Shown one piece after another: positions 63,906 through 64,000 of a stretch of DNA of 64,000 nucleotides; position 1 is the first letter of the stretch, and every line of letters begins with the position of its first letter. The notes under the pieces are model-generated. The model made no database searches, had not been told where the DNA came from, and saw nothing but the letters and a program-made list of their open reading frames with translations. A program made the position numbers and the translations under genes. The stretch comes from Sphingomonas sp. BK580 (GTDB lineage Bacteria; Pseudomonadota; Alphaproteobacteria; Sphingomonadales; Sphingomonadaceae): assembly GCF_014194975.1 (NCBI RefSeq), contig NZ_JACIAY010000001.1:670261-734260 (forward strand). Direction: 5' to 3'.

Positions 63906-64000
63906 ATGACCCAGATGGGCCGGTTCGACTGGGCAGACCCGTTCCTGCTCGACGATCAGCTGAGCGAGGACGAGCGGATGGTGCGCGACACCGCGCGTGC
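63906..64000 (+). CDS. Glutaryl-CoA dehydrogenase-like, N-terminus only
   Basis: The first 31 complete codons before the window ends: '[19 protein letters not shown]' followed by 'VRDTARA' is the typical beginning of GcdH-type acyl-CoA dehydrogenases, which convert glutaryl-CoA to crotonyl-CoA. It starts 28 bases after RidA, so it continues the operon. A glutaryl-CoA step is expected if the ring carbon skeleton passes through C7/C5 dicarboxyl-CoA intermediates. Confidence 0.7.
   Translation, partial: MTQMGRFDWADPFLLDDQLSEDERMVRDTAR

Overview
The window is GC-rich chromosomal DNA from what looks like a sphingomonad-type alphaproteobacterium. This is inferred from the dense, high-GC, short-gap coding style, two long TonB-dependent receptors paired with hydrolases, two DUF885 enzymes, and IS6- and IS3-type transposase remnants of the kind common in Sphingomonadaceae. 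No rRNA, tRNA or CRISPR array was seen.

Layout. (a) 1-12,288: mixed housekeeping and accessory genes: a partial beta-helix/autotransporter-like surface protein, a SIMPL protein, a di-heme cytochrome c, an exported Gfo/Idh oxidoreductase, an AraC regulator, a membrane protein and an L,D-transpeptidase with a perfect FNR/FixK-type box between them. A stretch of gene debris lies at 6.4-9.1 kb (LuxR, ArsR and epoxide-hydrolase remnants). (b) About 12,289-28,504: an accessory segment bounded by two decayed copies of one IS6-family element in the same orientation. It carries a compact two-gene lanthipeptide locus (precursor peptide plus a 910-residue lyase-kinase-cyclase synthetase), an IS3 remnant, an orphan 836-residue exported protein, a zinc-peptidase-like TPR protein and several small exported or membrane proteins without a recognised family. 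(c) 28,552-52,415: a large catabolic region: PcaF-type thiolase, two DUF885 enzymes, an M38-like amidohydrolase, two TonB receptors, a GH3 glycosidase, VOC and RidA proteins, a three-subunit HcnABC-type amine dehydrogenase with a dihydrodipicolinate-synthase-like lyase, a LysR regulator, a DUF3311/solute:sodium symporter pair and a Tat-type carboxylesterase. (d) 52,425-64,000: a second catabolic block for an aminoaromatic or indolic compound: thioesterase, two MarR regulators, kynurenine-formamidase-like cyclase, IorA/IorB indolepyruvate oxidoreductase, a salicylyl-CoA/2-aminobenzoyl-CoA monooxygenase-reductase fusion, SDR, enoyl-CoA hydratase, acyl-CoA dehydrogenase, RidA and the start of a glutaryl-CoA-dehydrogenase-like gene.

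How the parts fit. In region (c) an inverted repeat of the form GTTGCG-N5-CGCAAC (T-N11-A, LysR type) occurs, exact or degenerate, in front of five transcription units. This suggests one LysR regulon linking outer-membrane uptake, peptide/amide hydrolysis, amine oxidation and imine handling. In region (d) the enzymes can be ordered into CoA-dependent degradation of a 2-aminobenzoyl-type ring followed by beta-oxidation, under MarR control.

The strongest candidate for an undescribed system is the lanthipeptide locus at 13,388-16,461. Its synthetase has intact zinc ligands (class IV-like architecture), and its precursor pairs a long Nif11-like leader with a short Ser/Thr-rich core ending in two adjacent cysteines.
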